Positions 1-7,841 of a stretch of 19,057 nt of DNA are shown one piece after another. Numbering within the stretch: the stretch's first letter is position 1; each line of letters starts with the position of its first letter. A program made the translations under genes and the position numbers. The stretch is from Tropicimonas sp047971885 (lineage in GTDB: Bacteria > Pseudomonadota > Alphaproteobacteria > Rhodobacterales > Rhodobacteraceae). The DNA lies in the NCBI RefSeq assembly GCF_047971885.1, contig NZ_JBKEAE010000138.1, positions 1-19,057 on the forward strand. Reading direction: 5' to 3'. The notes under the pieces were generated by a model, which saw only the letters and a list, made by a program, of their open reading frames with translations, was not told the DNA's origin and did not search any database.

Positions 1-2603
1 GCGAGCCAGAGATTGCCGGCAGTAACCCAGAAGGGTTGCGCCATCTCGGCGGCGAGCGCCACCGCCTCCTCCAGCGCCGCGCGATACCCGACCTCCGACA
101 GCGCATAAGTAAAGGCGCCACGGCTGTAGATGCGGATATAGGGCGCGAGATAGGGCAGGTCGAGGAACGTCTCGTGCTCCAGCGCCGCCTGCAGCGCGGC
201 TTCCCAGCCCGGAAGATCGCCGGCGATATAGCGGCCATGGACCTGAAACAGCAGTGCAAGCTCAAGGCTGTCCTGCGAATAGGAAATCGCCTGCCTGCGG
301 TGCAGGTAGGGCAGGTAGAGCCGCTTTACCCGGGTGACCATCTCCTCCTGAAGGTCGAACTGCCCCTGATTGCAGGCAAGAACCGAGCGTGCCGAGGCAG
401 CCAGCACCTCGAGCGTGGGCTCGTCGCGGGCAAGATCCTCCATGCGCTGATTGAGATGTTCGGTACGGCCGGTTTCCCCCGCCACCATGTAATGCGCCCA
501 GATGCCCCAGGCGATCCGGAACTCGTTTTCACCGCGCCGGACACCGGCAAGACACAGTTCCAGCGCCCGCCCGTAGGCCTCGGCGACGCTGGCGTCGCCA
601 AACCCGCGATGCTGAACCAGCGCGAGGCCGAGCGAGAACTTGACCAGCATTTCGAGCCCGTCGCGCGCCGCATCCGTCGCCGGCAACTCGCCAAGGCCAC
701 TTTCGGCCCATTCGAGCAGGCGCACAGCCTCGGCCAGTTCGCCGCGGGTCATTGCCGCCTGCGCGGCCTCGACCAGCTTCGGAATGGCGGCGGCGTGATC
801 GCCGGCCCCCATCAGATGCCGCGCGGCCGCGACCGGCGATGCCTCCAGCCGCTCCGGCGCGACGGCGCTGTAGGCGTCGAGCGCCCTGCGGTGCAGTTCC
901 AGCCGTTGCGAATTGAGCAGCACCCGCATCGCCGCGTCGCGGATCAGCGCGTGATCGAAGGCGACCGCGCCGTTTCCGCCCGGGGTCAGGATGCCGCGCC
1001 GCACAAGCTGGGCAATCTGGCCCGAAACCTCGGCCGTGTCCTTGCCGACCATGGCGGCCAGTACGTCGATATCGACCTCCGCGCCGAGAACCGCCGCAGC
1101 ATCGACCAGCGCGCGCGTATCGCCCAGATGGTCGAATCGTTCGAGCAGCGCCTCGATCATCGTCGTCGGTATGGTGGATGCCGGATCGCCGCCGGGGCGT
1201 TCGATGACCGCCTTGGTCATATGTTCGAGAAACAGCGGCACGCCGGCCGCCCGCGCCACGATCTGCGCCCGTACGGCGGGGGCGAGGATCCCCCCGGGGT
1301 CGAGAATTTCGACAATCCGGTGCGCGTGTTCGTTTTCCATGCGTTCCAGATCACGGCGAACCAGCCCCGGGCACCTGACCGCGATCCCCTCGGGGCGGCG
1401 TGTCATCAGCAGCATCAGCGGACTGCCGGCAAGCCGCCGGGGCAATTCGCCGAAGAAGCGGGCGCTTGCAGCGTCCAGCCAGTGCGCATCCTCCAGCAAC
1501 AGCACCGTGGGCACATCCGAGACGGTCGCGCGCAATACCGCGACAAGCGCTTCGGCGACAAGTTCGTTGCGAACGACCGGCGCCGGCTGGCTCGCCTCCA
1601 GATCACACAGCAGCGCCAGCCCGCGTTCGGCGCCTTCCGGCGCCCATTCGGCCAGAAGCTCGCGCTGCGCCTCGCGGCTGGCGCCGGTGTCGAGCCCGGC
1701 GAGCGAACAGACGAACGGTCGGAAACAGGCAAAACTCTGATCGCGCCGGTGCGATTCGCAGGCCAGCGTCAGAACCGCGTTCTCGTCGATGGTTTCGGCA
1801 AGAAAGCTCTGCGCCAGCGCGGTCTTGCCGAAGCCGCCCGGCGCCCTGATCTCGGCGGCGGCCGTCCCGCCGCTGCGGACGGTCTCCCAGATCGCGCGCA
1901 GTTCGGACCGGTGCTCGTCGCGGCCGACAAAGGCATTCTGGCGCACACCGGATTCCGCACTGTTGACCAGCCAGACTTCGACCGGCTGGGCGAAACCGCG
2001 GATCGGGCGCGCGCCCAGCGGCAACAGCGTGACATCGGCGGCTTCGAGCCGCCGGCCGGTCTCGGACGAAACAGCGACCCGCCCCATTCCCGCCTCGGCC
2101 TGAAGCCGCGCCGCCAGGTTCACGGTACCGCCGATCGCCAGCGCCTCGGCGGCGTGTGTACCGGGGTTGGCATCGCCCACCACCATCCAGCCGGTGGCGA
2201 CCCCGGCACTGGCCGAAAGCCGGCCCTTGCCCGGAACGCGGACGCGGCGCGTCCGCTCGACGATCTCGAGCGCCGCTGCTACCGCGGGAACCGCGCTGTT
2301 TTTCATCGTGTTGGGATAGCCGAAATAGGCGAGTACACCGTCACCCATGTATTTCGCCACAAACCCGCCGTGCCTGGTTGTCGCGTCCTGACAGATCTCG
2401 TGGTAGCGGGTGATGATCCCGAACATCGCCTCGTCGCCCACGGCGCCGGTCAGCGAGGTCGACCCGGCCAGATCGCAGAACAGCACCGTCATGTAACGCG
2501 AATGCGCCACACCCCGCTCGACCACCCGCGTTCCGCAGGACGAACAGAACCGGGCGCCGCGCACCAGGGCGGAACTGCACGCGGGGCACACTGCGGCGTT
2601 CAT
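1..2603 (-). CDS. Class III adenylate/guanylate cyclase with AAA-type ATPase region (3' end outside window)
   Basis: Predicted to make cyclic nucleotide from NTP (probably cAMP) in the cytoplasm, with the ATPase part acting as sensor or scaffold. 867 residues are visible and the frame is still open at the left edge. A zinc ribbon comes first (Cys6, Cys9, Cys20, Cys23). The cyclase domain (about 37-200) keeps the metal-binding aspartates Asp44 (FCDLAGST) and Asp88 (KYMGDG) and the catalytic-loop motif VNLAARLQ. An NTPase region follows, with a degenerate Walker A (APGGFGKT, where the first Gly is Ala) and a Walker B (LLLEDAHW). The rest is helical and TPR/MalT-like, ending in an open frame. 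The ATG overlaps the stop of the upstream flavoprotein gene (ATGA at 2600-2603), so translation is probably coupled. The architecture is common in alphaproteobacteria and actinobacteria; the ligand cannot be inferred. Class assignment is firm, ATP versus GTP choice less so. Confidence 0.88.
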   Translation of the reverse strand, partial: MNAAVCPACSSALVRGARFCSSCGTRVVERGVAHSRYMTVLFCDLAGSTSLTGAVGDEAMFGIITRYHEICQDATTRHGGFVAKYMGDGVLAYFGYPNTMKNSAVPAVAAALEIVERTRRVRVPGKGRLSASAGVATGWMVVGDANPGTHAAEALAIGGTVNLAARLQAEAGMGRVAVSSETGRRLEAADVTLLPLGARPIRGFAQPVEVWLVNSAESGVRQNAFVGRDEHRSELRAIWETVRSGGTAAAEIRAPGGFGKTALAQSFLAETIDENAVLTLACESHRRDQSFACFRPFVCSLAGLDTGASREAQRELLAEWAPEGAERGLALLCDLEASQPAPVVRNELVAEALVAVLRATVSDVPTVLLLEDAHWLDAASARFFGELPRRLAGSPLMLLMTRRPEGIAVRCPGLVRRDLERMENEHAHRIVEILDPGGILAPAVRAQIVARAAGVPLFLEHMTKAVIERPGGDPASTIPTTMIEALLERFDHLGDTRALVDAAAVLGAEVDIDVLAAMVGKDTAEVSGQIAQLVRRGILTPGGNGAVAFDHALIRDAAMRVLLNSQRLELHRRALDAYSAVAPERLEASPVAAARHLMGAGDHAAAIPKLVEAAQAAMTRGELAEAVRLLEWAESGLGELPATDAARDGLEMLVKFSLGLALVQHRGFGDASVAEAYGRALELCLAGVRRGENEFRIAWGIWAHYMVAGETGRTEHLNQRMEDLARDEPTLEVLAASARSVLACNQGQFDLQEEMVTRVKRLYLPYLHRRQAISYSQDSLELALLFQVHGRYIAGDLPGWEAALQAALEHETFLDLPYLAPYIRIYSRGAFTYALSEVGYRAALEEAVALAAEMAQPFWVTAGNLWL

Positions 2604-5600
2604 CTGTGTCGTTTCCTCAGCATATCCCTGAGTTCGAAGGACTGGAGTGGATTGTTGATCGTCGCATCGCTTGTAAGGAAGGCACCGCCGAAGGGCGATG
2701 CGCTGATCGGCGGCGCGGTGATTTGCCCCTCTGGCAGCCCGAGCGCATCCGACGAGATGCGAATCTCCATCTTCAGCGGCTGAAGAAGCGCCTGACCGAG
2801 TGAGAAATCATAGACGGAATACTGCCATTGCCCGATGCGATTGCGGGTAACCATCGCCATCTCGTAGGCCGGGCGGACGGCTTCGAACGGGGTGATCTGG
2901 TGGGCCAGAACCTCGGCACCCTCGCGTTCGAAGCTGCATGAGACGATCTCGCGGTCGGTTTTCGCGTCGCGTACGACATAGCTTGTCAGGTCGGCACAGA
3001 TCGTCGCGCGCAGCTTCGGAAAGCCGTAACCCCAGATGCCGAGCAGGATCGGCGGCAGGCTGTCGAGGTAGAGCCGGGTCGGAACGATCAGCGGCGGCAG
3101 GTCCTGCAAACGCGGATCGGTGTGGCGCGCCCAGGGCACGGCACAGATGAACTCGCAATAGTTCCAGCCAAAGGGAAGCTGGTTCGGCCGGACGTTGCGC
3201 TGCCGGGCGAAGAGCAGGATCACCGGATGTTCTGCCGGGCCGGTCAGGGTCTGCGGGGCAGGTTCCAGCCCGGCGGGCAGCATCGCCGCCACATGATCGC
3301 GCGGGAACGGCAGGGTAACAGTCGCGCCGGTGGTCTGGGCCATGCCGTAGAGCGAACTCCACGGCCAGGGAGAATTCTGCGCCCGGATCGATTGCAGGAC
3401 CGGCGCCATGGGCTTTTCGCTGCGGCTGTAATCGCAGGGCTCGCCCGGGACCGGATCGGCCTCCTCGCCCACGATGTCGACCGGCAGCCCGGCAAGCCCC
3501 GCCGCCGCCCGCAACCCCGACATGGCGGCGGCCTCGACACAGCCGGCGTTGATGCCGGTATAGGTCCAGTCGCCGGCCAGCCAGAGGTTGCCGAACCCCG
3601 ATCGGTCGGCCCTGAGCCGGGCCGAGGTCGACCACGGCACGGACAGCACGTAGCGTTCGGTCGGTTCGTAATTGGCGCGGAAATACTGTGTCTCCCACAT
3701 GCCCGCCGGCCCGGGCGGCTGCCGGCTGATCAGAGCGGCGTCATCGAACCCTCCCTTGCCATCGAATGCATCGGGCCAGATCCGCGCGCCGTGTTCGGCC
3801 ATCCATTCCCTGGCATATTCCATCACCTGCGCCGTGGCGCGCGCCGGGAAACCCGCATCCGAATAGGGCGGGAAACGCACCGGATCCGGCAGCGGCCCGC
3901 AGAAATAGGCGATGGAGCCGGGCCTGTCTTCCGCCCCCCAGGCTTCGGCGGCGTCGAGGTGGGTCATGTCGGCCCAGGTATTCATCTCGTCGGCATAGGC
4001 GGTGAGGATCGAATCCCCATGCTCCCATCCAAGCGCGCGCGTCCCGGGCCGAAGCCACAGCTGCATCGCCTGGGTCGCCGCGGTCTCGACCTTGTCGACC
4101 ATCCGTTTCCACGCCGGATCGGCGGCGATCAGTTCCTGCGCCACATCCGGCAGCCCGCCGAGCGATATGCCGAGGATCACCTCGTCAAAATCCACGCCCC
4201 GCCGCAGCGTCAGCGTCTCGACCGGTGTCCAGTCGGTCCAGGCGCTTTCGAGGTTCACGCCGCGCCGGCGAAGCTCCGCCCCCTCGACAAGCTGGTCGTA
4301 GAACGGTTCGCTCGGCCAGCAATCGAGATCGAGCGCAGGCGCACCGTCGTCCGACCGGTAGGGCACACGCACGAACGGGTCGTAGGCGCCGGATTTTACC
4401 GTCGCCTGACGGTCGACGACGATCCGCCCCACGGCCCTGCCATCATCGGCGAGTTGCAGCGCCCGCACCTTGTGGAAGAAACGGAATTTCACCCCGCGCG
4501 CATTCAGCGCCTTGTAATAGGGGGTGAAGATCGTATCGCCCATGCCGGCGCGCATCTTGAAGAAGATGGCGCCCTTGTAGGTGAAGAACAGCCGCATCGA
4601 CCCCTTGATGAAGACGCCCGCCGCGATGGCGCGGTGGCTGGGGTCGGTGAGACCATGGCGATAGCCGAATGCGTAATCGTATACGGCGCGCACCAGCGGG
4701 CTGTTCACCACATCCGGCCGCGCCCCGTGGCGGGCGAGCCATTGCGAGATCTCCTCGCCGTCGATCGCGTCGAAACCGTGGCGGTAGACCCGATCCTCGA
4801 TCATGCCGCGCAGCACCGTCGCGGCAAGCTCCAGCGCGACGAGGAACTGCCGGGTGCCGGCGTCCGGCGCGCCGCCGGACAATCTGCTTTGGCGGATATC
4901 CTGCTGTGCCCGTCTCGACAGGGCGGACAGCGCGTCATGGTCGGCCTGCACGAAGCCGGGCGGCGTCTCGGGCAGGCGATTCATCAACCTGTATATCCCG
5001 TCGACGGCCGAAATCCCGGCCGCTCCGGCGGTCAGGCCGGTTCGGTGTGCGACATGCGCGATCAATTCGGGCGAAAGCCCCCCGGACGGCTCCGCCGTCA
5101 TGTCGGCTTCCGGCAGCGCGCCAACAAGAACCGGCGCATCGCCCCCGAAGGCGCCGCGCAGGAAATTGACCAGTTCGACCAGATAATCCCAGGGCGTCAG
5201 GAGAGTTCCGCCGCTGCCCGGCTCGGCCGGATTGCGCGCCACCTCCATCGGCCAGAACGACCAGCCATCGTTCATGTCGCCAAGCGCGATATTGCCGTGC
5301 GGGATGAAGGCCTCTTCGAAACTGCGAAACGTACCGTCGGCACCGGCGTCTTGCAACTCCGCCAGACAGGATTTCATCTGCGCGATGGCATTGTCGTAAA
5401 AGCCCGACCATACATGCAGCCCGTGCTCCTCGATGCGCGCGGCATCGGCGGCGCACCGGCCGCTCGCCCCCTTGCCGCCGAGCCGCCAGCCCATCTGATA
5501 GACCGTCACATCGTATTTCGCCCGTCCCTCCGGCGTGGCGGTCAGCGCAAACGCCGCCGTCATCGCGCCGACGCCCCCGCCGAGCACGGCCACCCGTATT

Positions 5601-5614
5601 TTCTCGTCACCCAT
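2600..5614 (-). CDS. FAD-dependent amine-oxidase-superfamily protein fused to a C-terminal acetoacetate-decarboxylase-like domain
   Basis: A two-domain cytosolic protein of 1004 residues. The N-terminal part has the FAD/NAD Rossmann signature LGGGVGAMTAAF (about 11-22), then GWRLGGKGASGR. Near residue 690 it has the C-terminal flavin signature LAGDWTYTG followed by CVEAAAMSGLRAA. This is the pattern of the phytoene desaturase / flavin amine oxidase superfamily. The last 275 or so residues resemble the acetoacetate decarboxylase fold; GIWGYGFPKLRA matches the region that carries the Schiff-base lysine in true decarboxylases, and a Pro-Lys is kept there. The substrate is unknown; a lipid, terpenoid or keto-acid derivative would fit, but that is inference. 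Start chosen at 5614: GGGAG lies about 10 bases upstream and the residues before MGDEKIRVAV look non-coding, although the frame opens at 5692. It ends in an ATGA overlap with the cyclase gene. Confidence 0.85.
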   Translation of the reverse strand: MGDEKIRVAVLGGGVGAMTAAFALTATPEGRAKYDVTVYQMGWRLGGKGASGRCAADAARIEEHGLHVWSGFYDNAIAQMKSCLAELQDAGADGTFRSFEEAFIPHGNIALGDMNDGWSFWPMEVARNPAEPGSGGTLLTPWDYLVELVNFLRGAFGGDAPVLVGALPEADMTAEPSGGLSPELIAHVAHRTGLTAGAAGISAVDGIYRLMNRLPETPPGFVQADHDALSALSRRAQQDIRQSRLSGGAPDAGTRQFLVALELAATVLRGMIEDRVYRHGFDAIDGEEISQWLARHGARPDVVNSPLVRAVYDYAFGYRHGLTDPSHRAIAAGVFIKGSMRLFFTYKGAIFFKMRAGMGDTIFTPYYKALNARGVKFRFFHKVRALQLADDGRAVGRIVVDRQATVKSGAYDPFVRVPYRSDDGAPALDLDCWPSEPFYDQLVEGAELRRRGVNLESAWTDWTPVETLTLRRGVDFDEVILGISLGGLPDVAQELIAADPAWKRMVDKVETAATQAMQLWLRPGTRALGWEHGDSILTAYADEMNTWADMTHLDAAEAWGAEDRPGSIAYFCGPLPDPVRFPPYSDAGFPARATAQVMEYAREWMAEHGARIWPDAFDGKGGFDDAALISRQPPGPAGMWETQYFRANYEPTERYVLSVPWSTSARLRADRSGFGNLWLAGDWTYTGINAGCVEAAAMSGLRAAAGLAGLPVDIVGEEADPVPGEPCDYSRSEKPMAPVLQSIRAQNSPWPWSSLYGMAQTTGATVTLPFPRDHVAAMLPAGLEPAPQTLTGPAEHPVILLFARQRNVRPNQLPFGWNYCEFICAVPWARHTDPRLQDLPPLIVPTRLYLDSLPPILLGIWGYGFPKLRATICADLTSYVVRDAKTDREIVSCSFEREGAEVLAHQITPFEAVRPAYEMAMVTRNRIGQWQYSVYDFSLGQALLQPLKMEIRISSDALGLPEGQITAPPISASPFGGAFLTSDATINNPLQSFELRDMLRKRHR

Positions 5615-5973
5615 CCCCGATGTCTCCCGGTTCCTGTTCGCATGTGGCAACCCGGAGGGTCCTGGCCCCGAACGACTCCCGCCTCGGGCCATGACAGTCC
5701 GTCATTACCTAAGGTTAGTGCATGTCACGAATCTCGCAACAGATTTATTTCATTGCCGGATTCCCGGATTCCCCCGCGTCTGTTCTGCGGCCTCCCTGCC
5801 GAGGGACGGGACACCCGGCAAATCAGGGCTGCTTTGGGGAAAACAACCTTTGCGCGGAAAGATCGGCATGCGCTGCTCCCACGGTTGTCATTCGGACAGC
5901 ATCTGTCAATTACGCGTGATTACCCGCATGGTCGGGCGGAAATGAGCGATTCGCAGCCATGGAGACGAAGCGG
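5615..5973. promoter_or_regulatory. Divergent control region between the flavoprotein gene and kdsA
   Basis: 359 bases without a convincing gene; short open frames here lack good ribosome sites. It must hold promoters for both divergent genes. Dyads visible in the kdsA-proximal half are GACAG-CAT-CTGTC (5895-5907) and, directly after it, a 14-base near-palindrome centred on ACGCGT (5908-5921, 12 of 14 symmetric). Near the flavoprotein side is ACCTAAGGT (5707-5715). These are operator candidates only; I recognise no specific regulator site and no strong -35/-10 pair. Confidence 0.4.
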
Positions 5974-6807
5974 ATGAAGGAAATTTCCATCGGGAAGGTC
6001 ACAATGGGCAACGTCCTGCCGCTGGCGGTGATCGCGGGGCCCTGCCAGCTCGAGTCGCTCGATCACGCGCTGATGATCGCAAGCACGATGGCTGCCGCCT
6101 GCGCCGAGGCCGGGCTCGGCTATGTCTTCAAGGCATCCTTCGACAAGGCAAACCGGACCTCGCTCTCGGGGCGTCGTGGACCGGGAATCGCGGCCGGCCT
6201 GGAAATGCTCGCCGAGGTGCGCGCCCGGGTGGGTTGCCCGGTGCTGACCGATGTGCACGCGCCCGGGCAATGCGCCCCCGCGGCCGAAGCGGTGGACATC
6301 CTGCAGATTCCCGCCTTTCTCTGCCGCCAGACCGACCTGCTGCTTGCCGCAGGCAAGACCGGCGCGGCGGTCAACGTGAAGAAGGGGCAGTTCCTCGCCC
6401 CGTGGGACATGGACAACGTTGTCGCCAAGGTCGCCTCGACCGGGAACGACCGCATCCTGCTGACCGAGCGTGGCACCTCCTTCGGCTACAACGCGCTGGT
6501 GACCGACATGCGCGCCCTGCCGCAGATGGAGCGTTCGGGCTATCCGGTGGTGATGGACGCAACACATGCCGTTCAACAGCCCGGGGGTCTTGGCGGGGCA
6601 AGCGGCGGACAGCGGGAATTCGCCCCCGTTCTGGCCCGCGCCGCGGTCGCCATAGGTGTTGCCGCGGTCTTCATCGAGACCCATGAAGACCCCGACTCCG
6701 CGCCCTCTGACGGGCCGAACATGATCCCGCTGGATCAGATGCCGGAACTGCTCGGGACGCTTGCGGCACTCGACCGGGTGGCGAAGTCCTCGCCAATCCG
6801 GATCTGA
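5974..6807 (+). CDS. kdsA: 3-deoxy-D-manno-octulosonate-8-phosphate synthase, metal-dependent class
   Basis: Condenses phosphoenolpyruvate with arabinose-5-phosphate to Kdo-8-phosphate (EC 2.5.1.55) in the cytoplasm, on the path to the lipopolysaccharide inner core. The 277 residues are full length for the family. Motifs: IAGPCQLES, FKASFDKANRTS, FLCRQTDLLLAAGKTG, NVKKGQF, GTSFGYN and DATHAVQQPGG. Cys24 of GPC, the His of DATH, the Glu of IETH and the Asp of PSDGP match the four metal ligands of the Aquifex-type enzyme, whereas the metal-independent E. coli enzyme has Asn at the Cys position. Start chosen at 5974 because GGAGA (5961-5965) is spaced 8 bases from it; the in-frame ATG at 5959 lacks a ribosome site. 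It stands alone, followed by tRNA-Gln. Confidence 0.97.
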   Translation: MKEISIGKVTMGNVLPLAVIAGPCQLESLDHALMIASTMAAACAEAGLGYVFKASFDKANRTSLSGRRGPGIAAGLEMLAEVRARVGCPVLTDVHAPGQCAPAAEAVDILQIPAFLCRQTDLLLAAGKTGAAVNVKKGQFLAPWDMDNVVAKVASTGNDRILLTERGTSFGYNALVTDMRALPQMERSGYPVVMDATHAVQQPGGLGGASGGQREFAPVLARAAVAIGVAAVFIETHEDPDSAPSDGPNMIPLDQMPELLGTLAALDRVAKSSPIRI

Positions 6808-6850
6808 TCGCCCAACCTTGCGAGGCAGGCCGATTTTTGCATCTGGGGGC

Positions 6851-6879
6851 TTGCGGAACACCGCACCTGCCAGTAAGAC
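6851..6879 (+). promoter_or_regulatory. Candidate promoter for tRNA-Gln
   Basis: TTGCGG (6851-6856) and TAAGAC (6874-6879) are spaced 17 bases apart and would start transcription a few bases before the tRNA 5' end. Each hexamer matches the sigma-70 consensus only partly, so this is a weak call. Confidence 0.3.
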
Positions 6880-6890
6880 CGCTCCGCTGT

Positions 6891-6965
6891 TGGGGTGTAG
6901 CCAAGTGGTAAGGCAGCGGTTTTTGGTACCGTGTACCGTAGGTTCGAATCCTACCACCCCAGCCA
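6891..6965 (+). tRNA. tRNA-Gln (anticodon UUG)
   Basis: 75 bases including an encoded CCA. The acceptor stem TGGGGTG (6891-6897) pairs with CACCCCA (6955-6961), the discriminator is G and CCA is at 6963-6965. The anticodon arm is GCGGT / ACCGT around the loop TTTTGGT, which puts TTG at positions 34-36. The T arm GTAGG-TTCGAAT-CCTAC is canonical. It marks the left edge of a less GC-rich accessory stretch carrying recombinase remains. Confidence 0.97.
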
Positions 6966-7148
6966 GGCCTTCCCACCATTTCAAGACGCTGAAACTTGCC
7001 GCGCAATTGTCGCGTGTTTCCGGGGCCTTGGCGCCGACGGTATTCAGGTGAGGCGTGAACCAGAGCGCCAAACAGAGCAATTTCGGGCCGCAGTCTCTGT
7101 TTGCGATTCCGGCGGTACGAGTTTGGAGGAATCTGCGGGGGGCGGCGC
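6966..7148. other. Intergenic stretch after tRNA-Gln with an inverted repeat
   Basis: I see no gene here. The one clear structure is a perfect 9-base inverted repeat, CAAACAGAG (7069-7077) with CTCTGTTTG (7095-7103), around a 17-base loop. No T-run follows, so it is not a standard terminator. It may be a scar of the mobile element whose recombinase remnant lies just to the right. Confidence 0.35.
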
Positions 7149-7373
7149 TCAGAGCGAGGCGAACTGCTGGCGCTGTTCAGACCAGATCGCGGGGAAACCT
7201 GTCTTGATCAGATAGTCGCTTGTGATTCCTTCAGGCTGTTCGCCCTTCGCTATTGCATTCAGAACTTCCGGCGCCAGCGTCGCCAGATCATCCACCGCTT
7301 CGATTCCACTGATCTGGCGATACCCGGTCTGGTCTGAATTAGGCACTGATTCCCTTGTCCTGTCGTCATCCAA
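7149..7373 (-). pseudogene. C-terminal remnant of a large serine recombinase
   Basis: The frame is open back to a TTG at 7373 and encodes about 74 residues. Residues about 17-74 read like the extreme C-terminus of alphaproteobacterial 'recombinase family' proteins: LAPEVLNAIAKGEQPEGIT, then a segment ending in FPAIWSEQRQQFASL. In intact relatives this tail is typically a LAPxIxEAIxxGxQP-type segment followed by LPxxWxEQRxxL (recalled). The catalytic domain, zinc ribbon and coiled coil are absent, so it cannot recombine DNA. The start has no proper ribosome site. I read it as debris of an integrated element; a small unrelated gene is the alternative. Confidence 0.6.
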
Positions 7374-7379
7374 TCCCCC

Positions 7380-7615
7380 TTACCCAGGTGCACTTGCATA
7401 CCAATCCCCTACAAGATCGCGTTTCAGCTTTAATCCCGCGACGCAGGCGGCGATGACCTCAGCATCCTCGTGGGTCGAACTGTCCGGCTTGTACCGGCCG
7501 CCGTCGATGCGGCAGCCCAGCGCGGCGCGCTGCATCAGAACGTATTCGAAGCCATAGCCAGTGGCAGCAGACTTGCCTTGAGAATGTTGCGTTGATTGAT
7601 GTCGTCCATCGTCAT
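7380..7615 (-). pseudogene. Small gene of unknown function broken by a one-base frameshift
   Basis: An ATG at 7615, preceded by AGGAAAG at good spacing, opens MTMDDINQRNILK and then runs out of frame to a stop after about 26 codons. From about 7577 the next frame is open for some 65 residues (KSAATGYGFEYVLMQRAA, then a Gly/Asp-rich part and THEDAEVIAACVAGL) to a TAA at 7380-7382. Restoring one G in the AAGGCAAG run near 7576 joins the two into one protein of about 79 residues. I do not recognise the family. It lies directly upstream of the recombinase remnant on the same strand, so both probably belonged to one element. A sequencing error would look the same. Confidence 0.5.
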
Positions 7616-7636
7616 CGGTCTTTCCTGTTTTGTCAT

Positions 7637-7841
7637 CGCGGAGTCGATCAACCCGGTTCAGGCAGGAGATGAGTTTTCCTGCCTGCCGCCGTCACCTCGT
7701 CGTCAGCCTCAAACACCGACAACTCAGTCTGCCATCAAGCTCGCGCAGAAATCGACAGTTTCGCGGCAACGCCGTGTCGCTCAATCCCGTGAATCCCGCC
7801 TGCGGCAGGAAGAGCGGCAGCAGGCTATGATCCACCTCCGA
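7637..7841. other. Intergenic stretch with a hairpin
   Basis: No credible gene. It contains a 9-base inverted repeat, CAGGCAGGA (7659-7667) with TCCTGCCTG (7677-7685), around a 9-base loop, and a weaker pair GCCTGC (7798-7803) / GCAGGC (7820-7825). The second sits just beyond the 3' end of the leftward aldo/keto reductase gene and could help end its transcript, but neither has a T-run in the needed direction. Confidence 0.3.

Noticed and set aside
36..2783. Long rightward open frame of 915 codons
   Set aside because: It is the exact antisense of the cyclase-ATPase gene and its start region; it has no recognisable domain, is rich in Arg/Pro/Gly as GC-rich shadows are, and the opposite strand has clear motifs.
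5615..5692. 26-residue N-terminal extension of the flavoprotein
   Set aside because: No ribosome site at 5692, Gly/Pro/Arg-rich, and the Rossmann strand starts right after the ATG at 5614.
5722..5919. 65-codon ORF between the flavoprotein gene and kdsA
   Set aside because: No ribosome site and no protein-like pattern; it lies in a promoter region.
3122..5977. Rightward open frame of 951 codons
   Set aside because: Antisense shadow of the flavoprotein gene, whose FAD motifs and ribosome site are convincing.
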